Translations under genes and position numbers: made by a program
Notes under the pieces: model-generated
Told to the model about the DNA's origin: nothing
The model's database searches: none
What the model saw: the letters and a program-made list of their open reading frames with translations, nothing else
Part shown: piece by piece, positions 25,987 through 33,808 of the stretch
Position numbering within the stretch: position 1 is the first letter of the stretch
Layout of the letters: every line of letters starts with the position of its first letter
Assembly (NCBI RefSeq): GCF_010645075.1
Contig: NZ_JAADZV010000007.1
Location: forward strand, 248,001 to 312,000
Length of the DNA stretch: 64,000 nucleotides
Reading direction: 5' to 3'
Source: Flavobacterium limi
GTDB taxonomy: Bacteria > Bacteroidota > Bacteroidia > Flavobacteriales > Flavobacteriaceae

Positions 25987-26542
25987 AAAAGAACTTCGAT
26001 TACATTATAAAAACCTCCGAAAAGAACTTACTCAGGAAGATATTGAAGAAAAAAGTCTTGAAATAAGCAATCAATTAATCTCCTTACCAATTTGGGATAA
26101 AACCTATTACCATGTTTTTCTTCCTATTATGGAGCAAAAAGAAATCAACACTGAGTATATTTTGCACCTCCTTTCCGGAAAGGACAAAGAAATCGTGATT
26201 TCAAAAAGTGATTTTGAAACCCGGATCATGTCGCACTTTTTACTGACAGACAATACCAAAATCAAAAAAAACGAATACAATATTCCCGAACCTGTAAATG
26301 GTCTGTCTGTTACTTCTCAAACTATTGAAGTTGTTTTTGTGCCGCTTTTAGCTTTTGATGTCTTTGGAAACCGTATTGGCTACGGAAAAGGGTTTTATGA
26401 TAAATTTTTAGCCGAATGCAATCCGGAAACCATCAAAATCGGGCTTTCTTTTTTTGAAGCAGTAGATCAGATTGATGATATTTTTGAATCGGATGTAAAA
26501 CTGGATTATTGTGTGACACCTGAGAAGGTTTATAAGTTTTAA
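25973..26542 (+). CDS. 5-formyltetrahydrofolate cyclo-ligase
   Basis: 189 residues. ATP-dependent conversion of 5-formyl-THF to 5,10-methenyl-THF. N-terminal basic KKELRLHYKNLRKEL, and the C-terminal NRIGYGKGFYDKFLAE matches the substrate/phosphate-binding GxGxGYYD-type motif. Usual length. Overlaps the M14-like gene by 14 bp. Cytoplasmic housekeeping enzyme. Confidence 0.93.
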   Translation: MPTTKKELRLHYKNLRKELTQEDIEEKSLEISNQLISLPIWDKTYYHVFLPIMEQKEINTEYILHLLSGKDKEIVISKSDFETRIMSHFLLTDNTKIKKNEYNIPEPVNGLSVTSQTIEVVFVPLLAFDVFGNRIGYGKGFYDKFLAECNPETIKIGLSFFEAVDQIDDIFESDVKLDYCVTPEKVYKF

Positions 26543-26559
26543 AACTGTATCCTATTGTA

Positions 26560-26613
26560 TCAGTTCGAGCGGAGTCGAGAACCTACGAAACATCTCGACT
26601 CCGTTCGATCTGA
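26560..26613. repeat. imperfect inverted repeat (TTCGAGCGGAGTCGAGA type)
   Basis: A 21-bp left arm (26560-26580) pairs with 26593-26613 with two mismatches, separated by 12 bases. It lies between convergent genes and may act as a bidirectional hairpin. The TTCGAGCGGAGTCGAGA type is a dispersed intergenic repeat in this genus. Confidence 0.7.
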
Positions 26614-26631
26614 CAAAATATCTTAGATAAA

Positions 26632-27039
26632 TTATTTTACCATAACCCCTTCAACAAACAAAATCGGCACTTCCTCAGTGTTGTTTTCGTTGATTAAGTT
26701 TGATTTGAAGATAAATTTCTTATCGTATAACGTGTTTCCAATAAAGAAAGTAACCATAAATTCATTGTTCAAAACCAAAAGGCTTTTTTCAATCATTTCA
26801 ATCTTAACTACAGAAACTGCAGGAACCTCAACAAAGGCATGACGTAAGATAGACGTTTTTTTCATTTCGCCGTCTATGGTTCCAAAAGCTTTTGAAACTA
26901 CCATTACGCTGTCTAAATTGAAGTCGCTGTCGTTTACTAAATAAGCATACCAGACTTTTTCCATAAAGTCATCACTCCATTCCTGAACGGCAGCTAAGAA
27001 TACATTTTCAACTTCGGGAATAACAATATCTTTTTTCAT
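26632..27039 (-). CDS. conserved hypothetical protein next to pheS
   Basis: 135 residues, no signal peptide or membrane segment, predicted mixed alpha/beta with alternating strands (SVMVVSKAFGTIDG, SVVKIEMIEKSLLVLNNEFMVTFFIG). I do not recognise the family. It converges with the folate gene and lies downstream of pheS across a pheS terminator. Real by length, codon use and a plausible start (MKKDIVIPEVENVFL). Function unknown. Confidence 0.65.
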   Translation of the reverse strand: MKKDIVIPEVENVFLAAVQEWSDDFMEKVWYAYLVNDSDFNLDSVMVVSKAFGTIDGEMKKTSILRHAFVEVPAVSVVKIEMIEKSLLVLNNEFMVTFFIGNTLYDKKFIFKSNLINENNTEEVPILFVEGVMVK

Positions 27040-27060
27040 TTTTCGTAAACTGTAAAATGT

Positions 27061-27101
27061 AAAAAGTGATTAGGAAGCAGAACTTCTAACTAATCACTTT
27101 T
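27061..27101 (-). terminator. pheS terminator
   Basis: AAAAGTGATTAG (27062-27073) pairs with CTAATCACTTTT (27090-27101). On the minus strand the stem is followed by T's. It starts 18 bp after the pheS stop. Confidence 0.8.
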
Positions 27102-27118
27102 CACTTATAATTTTTATT

Positions 27119-28144
27119 TTAAATATTTGCTTTGAATTGCTCTAAGAAGCGAACATCATTTTCGTAAAACATACGGATATCTCCAATTTGGTACAGCAGC
27201 ATCGCAATACGCTCTACTCCCATTCCGAAAGCAAAACCGTTGTATTCATCAGGGTTGATATCACAGTTTTTAAGAACGTTTGGATCTACCATTCCGCAGC
27301 CTCCAATTTCCAGCCAGCCTGTTCCTTTTGTGATACGGTAATCGGTCTCGGTTTTTAAGCCCCAGTAAATATCAATTTCTGCACTTGGTTCTGTAAACGG
27401 AAAGTATGAAGGGCGTAGACGAATCTTAGATTTCCCGAACATTTCTTTGGTGAAATACAGCAAAGTCTGTTTTAAATCGGCAAAAGAAACATCTTTGTCA
27501 ATGTACAATCCTTCTACCTGATGGAAAATACAGTGTGAACGTGACGAAATGGCTTCATTACGAAAAACACGTCCCGGAGAAATCGTACGGATTGGCGGTT
27601 TGTGATTTTCCATGTAACGCACCTGAACAGATGATGTATGCGTACGCAACAGCACATCAGGATTAGTCTGAATAAAGAACGTATCCTGCATATCACGCGC
27701 CGGATGGTATTCCGGTAAGTTTAATGCCGTAAAATTATGCCAGTCGTCTTCGATTTCCGGACCTTCGGAAACATTGAAACCGATATTCGCAAAAATATCA
27801 ATAATCTGATTTTTAACAATCGAAATAGGATGACGTGAACCAATAATTACGGGCTCAGGCGAACGTGTCAAATCTCCAAAAAAGCCTTTTACTTCTTCTT
27901 TGCTTTCCAATTCTTCCTGAATAGCTTTTACTCTTTCTTCAGCAACCGCTTTTAAGGTATTCATCACTTGACCAAAATCTTTTTTCTGATCATTCGGAAT
28001 ATTTCTGAACTCATTAAAAAGTTCTTTTACTAAACCTTTACTGCCTAAATATTTAATACGGAACTTCTCTAAAGATTCTTTATTTTTTTCATTAAAGGCT
28101 TTAGCTTCCTCTATATGTTCTTTTATCTTGTCTATCATTTCCAT
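27119..28144 (-). CDS. pheS: phenylalanine-tRNA ligase alpha subunit
   Basis: 341 residues. Class II synthetase motifs: motif 1 HPISIVKNQIIDIFANIGF, motif 2 FRNEAISSRSHCIFHQVEGLYID, motif 3 GFAFGMGVERIAMLLYQIGDIR. GGCGMVDPNVL is the conserved active-site loop. Charges tRNA-Phe with PheT, which is not in the window. The N-terminal coiled coil is short, as in Bacteroidota. A Met two codons in is a possible alternative start. Confidence 0.96.
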   Translation of the reverse strand: MEMIDKIKEHIEEAKAFNEKNKESLEKFRIKYLGSKGLVKELFNEFRNIPNDQKKDFGQVMNTLKAVAEERVKAIQEELESKEEVKGFFGDLTRSPEPVIIGSRHPISIVKNQIIDIFANIGFNVSEGPEIEDDWHNFTALNLPEYHPARDMQDTFFIQTNPDVLLRTHTSSVQVRYMENHKPPIRTISPGRVFRNEAISSRSHCIFHQVEGLYIDKDVSFADLKQTLLYFTKEMFGKSKIRLRPSYFPFTEPSAEIDIYWGLKTETDYRITKGTGWLEIGGCGMVDPNVLKNCDINPDEYNGFAFGMGVERIAMLLYQIGDIRMFYENDVRFLEQFKANI

Positions 28145-28160
28145 TCTACAATTGAGGGGA

Positions 28161-28168
28161 CAAATTTA
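28161..28168 (-). promoter_or_regulatory. -7 box for pheS
   Basis: Minus strand reads TAAATTTGTCCCC, an exact TAnnTTTG match 17 bp before the pheS start. No clear -33 element is seen. Confidence 0.5.
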
Positions 28169-28226
28169 AGGAATTTGTTTCAAGTATAATGTCTTAAGCT
28201 TAAAGTTTCCCTTTAAAACTCTTTAT

Positions 28227-28754
28227 CTATTTTATCAGACTGATTTTACTTTCAATTTCTTTTACTTTTTCCAGCCAATAATTAATTCCTTCCTGATTTC
28301 TAACAACTTCATTTTTATAATTTGAAGATACCTGATTCAATTCAAACCAATTCTTTTGATTTTCTTTTTCCTTTTCTTTCTTTGTTGAAGGTTCTCTTCT
28401 GTTTTGCCAAAAATTAAGATTTTTAAAATACGTATCTTTTATCTCTTCAAAATATTCAATTAATTTTGGTTTTGAATTTGGAATATAACCTGGTCCGCCA
28501 CAACCACAGGAATGAAACGTAATTCCAACAGTATATAAGCTTTTAATATGCTCCCACTTTTTAATATCATCTTTTTTAGGCGATTCAAAATCAAGCCCCA
28601 TGTTAGCCATTAATTCTGAACATTGCGGACATTTGGCTTCAAAAACAGATTCTTTTCGCTTTTTTATATCACTCATTAATCGTCTTTTAAATGTCTTTCG
28701 GCAATTAAAACAAGCGTAATGGGGTTTATATGAAGTTGCTGCGTATCTGCACAT
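28227..28754 (-). CDS. zinc-ribbon protein of unknown function
   Basis: 175 residues from MCRYAATSYKPHYACFNCRKTF; the upstream in-frame Met would add 11 residues that break the pattern. Cys pairs ACFNC (near residue 14) and KCPQC (near residue 44) form a rubredoxin-like zinc ribbon, followed by HSCGCGG (near residue 84) and a charged C-terminal half. The MCRYA...ACFNCRKTFK start is a recurrent Bacteroidota motif. Likely metal-binding and cytoplasmic. Function unknown. It begins 26 bp after the stop of the upstream hypothetical gene. Confidence 0.75.
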   Translation of the reverse strand: MCRYAATSYKPHYACFNCRKTFKRRLMSDIKKRKESVFEAKCPQCSELMANMGLDFESPKKDDIKKWEHIKSLYTVGITFHSCGCGGPGYIPNSKPKLIEYFEEIKDTYFKNLNFWQNRREPSTKKEKEKENQKNWFELNQVSSNYKNEVVRNQEGINYWLEKVKEIESKISLIK

Positions 28755-28779
28755 TTTCGTATTTTGATCTAATCCAAAA

Positions 28780-29136
28780 TTAATCAATAACTTCTCTTTC
28801 TAAAAAATAATTTACAATCGCTTCTTTCATCAAGACCGATTGTTCTCCGGCTTTTAATGCAGGCAATTGTTCTTTTACTTTGTAATGCGGCCAGCCATCT
28901 GCGTCGAAATATTCGAACTCATAAAAACCGTATGGTTCCAACAATCTGCAGATTGCAATATGCATCAGGTTCAGTTTTTCATCTTTTTTAAATTCACGGT
29001 GAACTTTTCCGAGTTCCTGAACCCCGATAAGATAAATTATGGAATCCAAGTCTAAATCTTCGCCCTGCGAAAACTGATTGGATAATATATTGACGAGCTT
29101 TTCCCAGCGCTCTTTTAGTTGTGTATCCCTTGACAT
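28780..29136 (-). CDS. conserved hypothetical protein
   Basis: 118 residues, helical, no signal peptide: MSRDTQLKERWEKLVNILSNQF..., with LDSIIYLIGVQELGKVHREF and a terminal VLMKEAIVNYFLEREVID. No recognised family. It is preceded by a -7 box and followed by the zinc-ribbon gene on the same strand, with which it may form a two-gene operon. Cytoplasmic; function unknown. Confidence 0.7.
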   Translation of the reverse strand: MSRDTQLKERWEKLVNILSNQFSQGEDLDLDSIIYLIGVQELGKVHREFKKDEKLNLMHIAICRLLEPYGFYEFEYFDADGWPHYKVKEQLPALKAGEQSVLMKEAIVNYFLEREVID

Positions 29137-29199
29137 TTCTTAGTAATTATAAATTATGAATTGTGAATTATAAATCACAAAACCATAAAATTTAGCTTA

Positions 29200-29207
29200 C
29201 AAAGATA
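29200..29207 (-). promoter_or_regulatory. -7 box for the 28780-29136 gene
   Basis: Minus strand reads TATCTTTG (29207-29200), an exact TAnnTTTG match, 64 bp before the start. The leader contains AATTATAAATTATGAATT-type low-complexity repeats at 29147-29175. Confidence 0.5.
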
Positions 29208-29247
29208 CGGAGTTGAAATTTGAGAACATATCCCTGATAAATTCTTT

Positions 29248-29255
29248 TATATTTG
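29248..29255 (+). promoter_or_regulatory. -7 box for cvpA
   Basis: TATATTTGCGCC at 29248-29259 matches TAnnTTTG with the GCGCC trailer, 25 bp before the cvpA ATG. A TTTG at 29219-29222 is 25 bp away, longer than the usual spacing. Confidence 0.6.
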
Positions 29256-29280
29256 CGCCTCATTAAAACAAAGATAAAAT

Positions 29281-29811
29281 ATGAGTTTTTTCGATATAAT
29301 TTTGGGAGCACTTTTGGCTTTTAGCCTGTATAAAGGCATCAGAAATGGTCTTTTTGTAGAAGTAGCATCTTTTATTTCTTTACTCTTAGGAATTTATATA
29401 GCCATTAAATTCTCGTCTTTTCTAAAAAACATCATTATAAAATATGTTTCCTGGAACCCGAACACCGTTCAGGTAACCGCTTTTATCCTCACATTTATTT
29501 TAGTCGTAATAGGGGTTTATTTCTTAGCTAAAATTTTAACCGGAATAGCTGATTTTGCTTATTTGGGATGGATAAACAAATTGGGGGGAGGGTTTTTCAG
29601 GGTCTTGAAAACCGTTTTGATCATAAGTATTTTTATAGCGCTGTTTGAAAAAATTAATTTCAATAACACTTTCGCTAAAAAAGAAACTTTAGACCATTAT
29701 ATTTTTTATAATCCGATTAAAAAAGTAGCCGCTTTTGTATATCCTTCGATTGAAAAAGGATATGAAAAACTTAAAAAAGCGAATGCTGAAAAATCAGCGG
29801 AAAAAGAATAA
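29281..29811 (+). CDS. cvpA: CvpA family membrane protein
   Basis: 176 residues with four membrane helices. The first segment FDIILGALLAFSLYKGIRNGLFVEVASFISLLLGIYIA matches the CvpA N-terminus (conserved GxxxGxxxE-like pattern). The protein family was first linked to colicin V production and later to envelope stress. Inner membrane. A charged tail (YEKLKKANAEKSAEKE) is cytosolic or periplasmic. It is monocistronic with its own -7 box. A weak hairpin GCCGTTA/TAACGGC at 29858-29889 follows the gene. Confidence 0.9.
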   Translation: MSFFDIILGALLAFSLYKGIRNGLFVEVASFISLLLGIYIAIKFSSFLKNIIIKYVSWNPNTVQVTAFILTFILVVIGVYFLAKILTGIADFAYLGWINKLGGGFFRVLKTVLIISIFIALFEKINFNNTFAKKETLDHYIFYNPIKKVAAFVYPSIEKGYEKLKKANAEKSAEKE

Positions 29812-29890
29812 TGAAGTATTTAGTCCTTTAGTGATTAGTGAAGAGTAATTAGTTTTGGCCGTTACTTACAAAGAGATTTAGCTAACGGCT

Positions 29891-30244
29891 CTAATTTGGT
29901 GCCTGAGGAAATAAATTTTTCAGAATAATCAGCATCATTCCGATTACGTTTACAGATGATGTTGTCAATAAAGTTATCAGTACATTTTCTGAAAGATTCA
30001 GTTCCAACAGATTATGATTAAAATATAAAATGGAGATTACAGCTGCCAGCCACAGGAAAATAATAAAAGAGAAAATATAAGTAAGATATCTTCTTAAGAT
30101 AGTGTCTTCGATGAAACGTCCCAGTTTTGCATTTCCCAGCCTGTCTTCAAGGATTTGATTTTGTATACGGGCATTATCGATATCTACAGGACTAACTGCC
30201 GCACTATTTTCAATAGAAATCTGGCTTAAATTGAGTAATGACAT
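29891..30244 (-). CDS. two-helix membrane protein paired with a Panacea-domain gene; candidate toxin
   Basis: 117 residues. A soluble N-terminal half (about 1-52) is followed by two membrane helices (about 54-76 and 88-112) joined by a short NHNLLELNLSEN loop, ending LKNLFPQAPN. The second helix carries the TTSSVNVIGMMLIILK pattern. It starts one base after the Panacea gene stop (TAA-G-ATG), so the pair is translationally linked. Small membrane proteins partnered with Panacea antitoxins can be toxins that disrupt the membrane. This protein is a candidate by context and topology only; no toxicity is known. Confidence 0.7.
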   Translation of the reverse strand: MSLLNLSQISIENSAAVSPVDIDNARIQNQILEDRLGNAKLGRFIEDTILRRYLTYIFSFIIFLWLAAVISILYFNHNLLELNLSENVLITLLTTSSVNVIGMMLIILKNLFPQAPN

Positions 30245-30245
30245 C

Positions 30246-30707
30246 TTAGTTAGAAATTGGTTTTAACTTTTTATAATGCTCAAAAATATCGTCATCAGAA
30301 ATAACAGCATTCAAATCTTTTCGATATACTTTTTGCCAGGGAGTTCCATCAATATGTGTTAAAGCACTTAAATACACTCCGTCAAATCTTCCGTATACCT
30401 CCCATATCTTGTCTAAAAACTGTTCATCTTCACTTGAGATTCTTTCATTTTTGATAACATTTGGAATCTTCTCAGTAATTTTTTCTTTTTTGTATTGTTT
30501 GATACTGTAATACAAAGAAGGAAAAACAGGGCCAAAATCCCAGGCAATCGGGTTTTCATCAATCAGTCTTTGTTGTTTATCTGTCAGGGCCAGGTACCAG
30601 CCATACGCAATATAAGTTAGCTTGATTATTTTCATAGGGGTAAGATTTCCTGTTTTGGAATATTTATCTATAAAATAATTCGCAACCGTTGTTGGATTGT
30701 AAGACAT
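30246..30707 (-). CDS. Panacea (DUF4065) domain protein, candidate antitoxin
   Basis: 153 residues forming the Panacea/SocA-like domain: MKIIKLTYIAYGWYLALTD near residue 25, PIAWDFGPVFPSLYYSIKQY near residue 52, and the tail THIDGTPWQKVY near residue 118. Panacea proteins neutralise unrelated toxins in toxin-antitoxin pairs, often encoded beside or overlapping the toxin. Here the gene is first and a small membrane protein is second, one base apart. A well-formed promoter lies just upstream. Adapter roles in ClpX proteolysis, as for SocA, are an alternative. Confidence 0.85.
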   Translation of the reverse strand: MSYNPTTVANYFIDKYSKTGNLTPMKIIKLTYIAYGWYLALTDKQQRLIDENPIAWDFGPVFPSLYYSIKQYKKEKITEKIPNVIKNERISSEDEQFLDKIWEVYGRFDGVYLSALTHIDGTPWQKVYRKDLNAVISDDDIFEHYKKLKPISN

Positions 30708-30726
30708 AATTATAAAATATATTTAT

Positions 30727-30756
30727 CAAAGTTAGTAAAATTAGATTGTTCTGCAA
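30727..30756 (-). promoter_or_regulatory. promoter of the Panacea-membrane protein pair
   Basis: Minus strand: TTG at 30756-30754, exactly 19 bp, then TAACTTTG (30734-30727). This is the closest match to TTG-n19-TAnnTTTG in the window. The start codon is 20 bp downstream. Confidence 0.75.
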
Positions 30757-30885
30757 TTATCAACTCTACTGTTTTGTTAATCAGCTATTCTGTAGAATAT
30801 TTTACTTTTTCAAAACTATTATTCTGCATAAATAAATTATATTGCTTCGTTTTAGGAATTGTTTAACTAAAAGCCTTGCGCAGGT

Positions 30886-31986
30886 ATGTTTTATTTAACG
30901 GGAATTATAATTACCTTTTTTTTAGTTGTTATTTTAACCAGCAAAAAAAATAAAAGTGAAGCTGATAAAACCTTAGCGCTCTGGCTATTTTTTACAGGTT
31001 TTCACCTGATTTTATTTTACCTGCATTTTAATAATGAATATACAGAATTCCCTTTTTTACTTGGATTTGAAATTCCGATGCCATTGGTTCAGGGGCCTTT
31101 TTTATACTTGTACACTTCCGCTTTAACAAATCAGGATTACAATAAAAAGTATAATCTGTTTCATTTTGTTCCTTTTTTAATTGCTATACTACTGCTCCTT
31201 CCTTTTTTTGGTTTGTCTTCTGATGAAAAAATAGATATTTATAAAAATGAAGGCAAAGGTTATGAGTCATTACTTCTTGTTGTATACATTTCAGTCATTA
31301 TTTCAGGAATTTTATATGCGCTGCTTTCTTTGCAAAAACTTTCCAAACATCGTAAAAACATTACCGAGCAATTTTCTTTTACCGAAAAAATTAACCTGAG
31401 ATGGCTGAGTTATTTAATTTTAGGATCGGGTATTATTTGGGTAGTGGTTATTTTTTGCGATGATCCATATATATTTTCGACCGTTGTGATTTATTTGTTT
31501 TTTATTGGGTATTTTGGAATAAAACAGGTTGGAATTTTTACCAACAAACCCATTTCTGAAAACAGTGAAACTGAAGCTTTAGCTTTAGAAACTGTTTCTG
31601 CTGAAAATCAATCAGAGAAGATCAAATATGAAAAATCTGGTTTAAGCGATTCAGAACTTCAGTCCATTCACAAAAAACTGAATCAGTTAATGCAGGAAGA
31701 AAAACTGTATAAAAACTCTGAACTGACTTTAGCGGAATTGGCGCAAAAGTTAAACGTACACCCCAATATCCTTTCGCAGGTAATTAATTCTGCGGAGCAA
31801 AAAAACTTTTACGATTATATCAATTATCAGCGGGTTGAAGAATTCAAAAGAATCATAGCGTTTTCAGAAAATCAAAAATTCACTTTGCTTTCTTTGGCTT
31901 TCGAATGTGGCTTTAATTCTAAAACTGCTTTCAACCGTAATTTTAAAAAAGTAACAGGACGTTCTCCTTCAGAATATTTGAAATAA
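30886..31986 (+). CDS. membrane-anchored AraC-family regulator
   Basis: 366 residues. The N-terminal about 225 residues contain seven hydrophobic segments with MFYLTGIIITFFLVVILT first. The C-terminal about 100 residues form an AraC HTH pair: LTLAELAQKLNVHPNILSQVIN and FTLLSLAFECGFNSKTAFNRNFKKVTGRSPSEYLK. Such membrane-AraC hybrids are common in Bacteroidota and are thought to sense an extracytoplasmic signal. It precedes a lipoprotein hydrolase (79 bp) and a barrel-type protein on the same strand, which are the likely targets or co-operon members. Confidence 0.9.
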   Translation: MFYLTGIIITFFLVVILTSKKNKSEADKTLALWLFFTGFHLILFYLHFNNEYTEFPFLLGFEIPMPLVQGPFLYLYTSALTNQDYNKKYNLFHFVPFLIAILLLLPFFGLSSDEKIDIYKNEGKGYESLLLVVYISVIISGILYALLSLQKLSKHRKNITEQFSFTEKINLRWLSYLILGSGIIWVVVIFCDDPYIFSTVVIYLFFIGYFGIKQVGIFTNKPISENSETEALALETVSAENQSEKIKYEKSGLSDSELQSIHKKLNQLMQEEKLYKNSELTLAELAQKLNVHPNILSQVINSAEQKNFYDYINYQRVEEFKRIIAFSENQKFTLLSLAFECGFNSKTAFNRNFKKVTGRSPSEYLK

Positions 31987-32065
31987 AAGAGAACCACCTT
32001 ACAAGTTGGGGCGACCGGCACTCTGTCAGTGTCCATCTTTGCAGAAATTTTTAAAAAATTATGCA

Positions 32066-33058
32066 ATGAAAAACAAAGTTCTCTCTGCGATAGCAATGGC
32101 TGTTTCTGTTTTCTTCTTTTTAGGATGTGAAGAAGAAAATTCTATCGATCAACCCGGAAACCTGGTTCCAAAAACAGTCGATCAGGATTCATCAATCCCC
32201 TCAATTTCTATTAATGGCACGCAGCTTCACGCTGAAACTTTTGGAAACCCGAACAATCCAATGGTCGTATTTCTACACGGTGGCCCAGGTTCTGACTATC
32301 GCAGTTCCCTAAATGCGAAAGACCTTGCGGACGACGGTTATTATGTAATTTTTTATGACCAGAGAGGTTCGGGTTTATCCAAAAGACACGACCAAAATAG
32401 TTATTCCATTCAATTGGTTCTGGACGACCTTACTGGGGTCATTGCGCATTACCGCACCTCTAATACTCAGAAAGTGTTTCTGTTCGGGCATTCGTGGGGA
32501 GCTATGCTTGCTACAGCTTATGTAAATACGTATCCGGCTCTTATCAACGGAGTCATTCTCGCTGAACCCGGCGGACTCAATAAAAAACTATTGGATGAAT
32601 ATGGGGAGTCAAGCCGAAAACTAAATTTATTTTCTGAAGCCACGAGTGACTTATTCTATATGGATCAGTTTTTAACCGGAAAAGAAAACGAACACGAAAT
32701 CCTGGATTATAAAATGGGGATTTCTACCAGTTTTTCCTATGCGAAAGGAAACGATGAAGGAATTGAAGGACCATCTCCTTTCTGGAGAATGGGTACAGCA
32801 GTACTGAACGGTTTCATAGATATTGCCGAAAATGATGGTTTTGATTTTACTACCAATTTAACACAATATGATACAAAAGTTTTGTTTTTGTTCGGAGAAA
32901 TGAACAAATCCTACGGTTACCATTTCGCCCGCAAAGAAGCCATGTATTTTAGAAATGCACAGATTGAAGAAGTAAAAGGAACCGGTCATGAAATGATTTA
33001 TTTTAAATGGGAGAATGTACATCCGATAGTGTTGAATTATTTAAACGAACTAAAATAA
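32066..33058 (+). CDS. alpha/beta-hydrolase lipoprotein, proline-iminopeptidase-like (S33)
   Basis: 330 residues from the start at 32066; an upstream Met at 32006 only adds a non-conserved 20-residue head. Signal peptide and lipobox FFFLGCEEEN (Cys20). Oxyanion loop HGGPGSDYRSS near residue 75, then DQRGSGLS, and the nucleophile elbow GHSWGAMLA near residue 145. C-terminal LFGEMNKSYGYHFARKEAMYF and GTGHEMIYF give the Asp/His region. Likely an envelope peptidase or esterase; the substrate is unknown. A membrane protein gene starts 6 bp later. Confidence 0.88.
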   Translation: MKNKVLSAIAMAVSVFFFLGCEEENSIDQPGNLVPKTVDQDSSIPSISINGTQLHAETFGNPNNPMVVFLHGGPGSDYRSSLNAKDLADDGYYVIFYDQRGSGLSKRHDQNSYSIQLVLDDLTGVIAHYRTSNTQKVFLFGHSWGAMLATAYVNTYPALINGVILAEPGGLNKKLLDEYGESSRKLNLFSEATSDLFYMDQFLTGKENEHEILDYKMGISTSFSYAKGNDEGIEGPSPFWRMGTAVLNGFIDIAENDGFDFTTNLTQYDTKVLFLFGEMNKSYGYHFARKEAMYFRNAQIEEVKGTGHEMIYFKWENVHPIVLNYLNELK

Positions 33059-33064
33059 TTTGCC

Positions 33065-33739
33065 ATGAAACCAATATTGATACTCATTACATTTCTCATT
33101 TCACTTTTTACATTCAACATTTTACACTCACAGACCATTAACTGGAAAAGTCTTCAAAACGAACAAAAACATATCTTAAATGCAAACACCGGCTGGGAAT
33201 ATGGTTTTGTTTACGGAATAGGATACGCTTATAGATTAGAAACCAAAATACCTATGGTTCTCGAAGGTTCTGTTTCTTTTGCTTCGGGTGAAGTTATTTT
33301 GGATGATTTTAAAACTAAAATAGGCGGGCAAATTAACCTGTACCAGATTGAAAATTTCAATTTCAACGCTGCTGTACACGGAATTTACAGACGCTACGGA
33401 AATCCGCTGGTCACTCTGCAGAATTTTGGTGCCGATGCAACAGCAATAATCGGTTATTACAAACCTAAATGGTTTGCAGCCGGCGAATTTGGTTTTGATA
33501 AAGCCATTGTAACACATTTTAAACATGCAGACATTTATACAGATGTTTATCCGGATGTAAAAAATGGCTGGTTTGAACCTGCAACCGGTGGGAACTTCAA
33601 TTTTGGAATTCAGGGTGGCTATTCGTTTAACCGAAGTGATATTACCTTACGCGCTGGAAAAGTTATGACAGAGGACTTTAAGACTTCTCCTTTAGTTCCT
33701 TTTTATTTACAATTAGGGTATAATTACAAATTAGATTGA
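33065..33739 (+). CDS. putative outer-membrane beta-barrel protein
   Basis: 224 residues. Signal peptide MKPILILITFLISLFTFNILHSQ, then repeated beta-strands with aromatic edges (YGFVYGIGYAYRLE, YRRYGNPLVTLQNFG, FNFGIQGGYSF) and terminal QLGYNYKLD. This fits a small 8-10-strand barrel. No family is recognised. It begins 6 bp after the hydrolase stop, so the two are co-transcribed. A possible role is surface or periplasmic partner of the hydrolase. Confidence 0.65.
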   Translation: MKPILILITFLISLFTFNILHSQTINWKSLQNEQKHILNANTGWEYGFVYGIGYAYRLETKIPMVLEGSVSFASGEVILDDFKTKIGGQINLYQIENFNFNAAVHGIYRRYGNPLVTLQNFGADATAIIGYYKPKWFAAGEFGFDKAIVTHFKHADIYTDVYPDVKNGWFEPATGGNFNFGIQGGYSFNRSDITLRAGKVMTEDFKTSPLVPFYLQLGYNYKLD

Positions 33740-33765
33740 TTTAGTTGATTAGGTTAATTAAAAGC

Positions 33766-33798
33766 AAACCCGACAGGTTTTTAAAACTTGTCGGGTTT
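33766..33798. terminator. bidirectional terminator before the polysaccharide locus
   Basis: AAACCCGACAGGTTT (33766-33780) and AAACTTGTCGGGTTT (33784-33798) form a 15-bp stem with one G-U pair and a three-base loop. It lies between the convergent barrel gene (+) and the GH95 gene (-). Confidence 0.85.
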
Positions 33799-33808
33799 AA
33801 AATATTAA

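Noticed and set aside
29858..29889. GCCGTTA/TAACGGC hairpin as cvpA terminator
   Set aside because: Long loop and no T-run on the plus strand; kept only as a remark under cvpA.
32003..32040. GGCACTCTGTCAGTGTCC short dyad before the hydrolase gene
   Set aside because: Six-base arms with no T-run and no second copy; not distinguishable from chance.
32006..32065. 20-residue N-terminal extension of the lipoprotein hydrolase
   Set aside because: It would push the lipoprotein signal peptide inward; MKNKVL at 32066 gives a normal lipobox.
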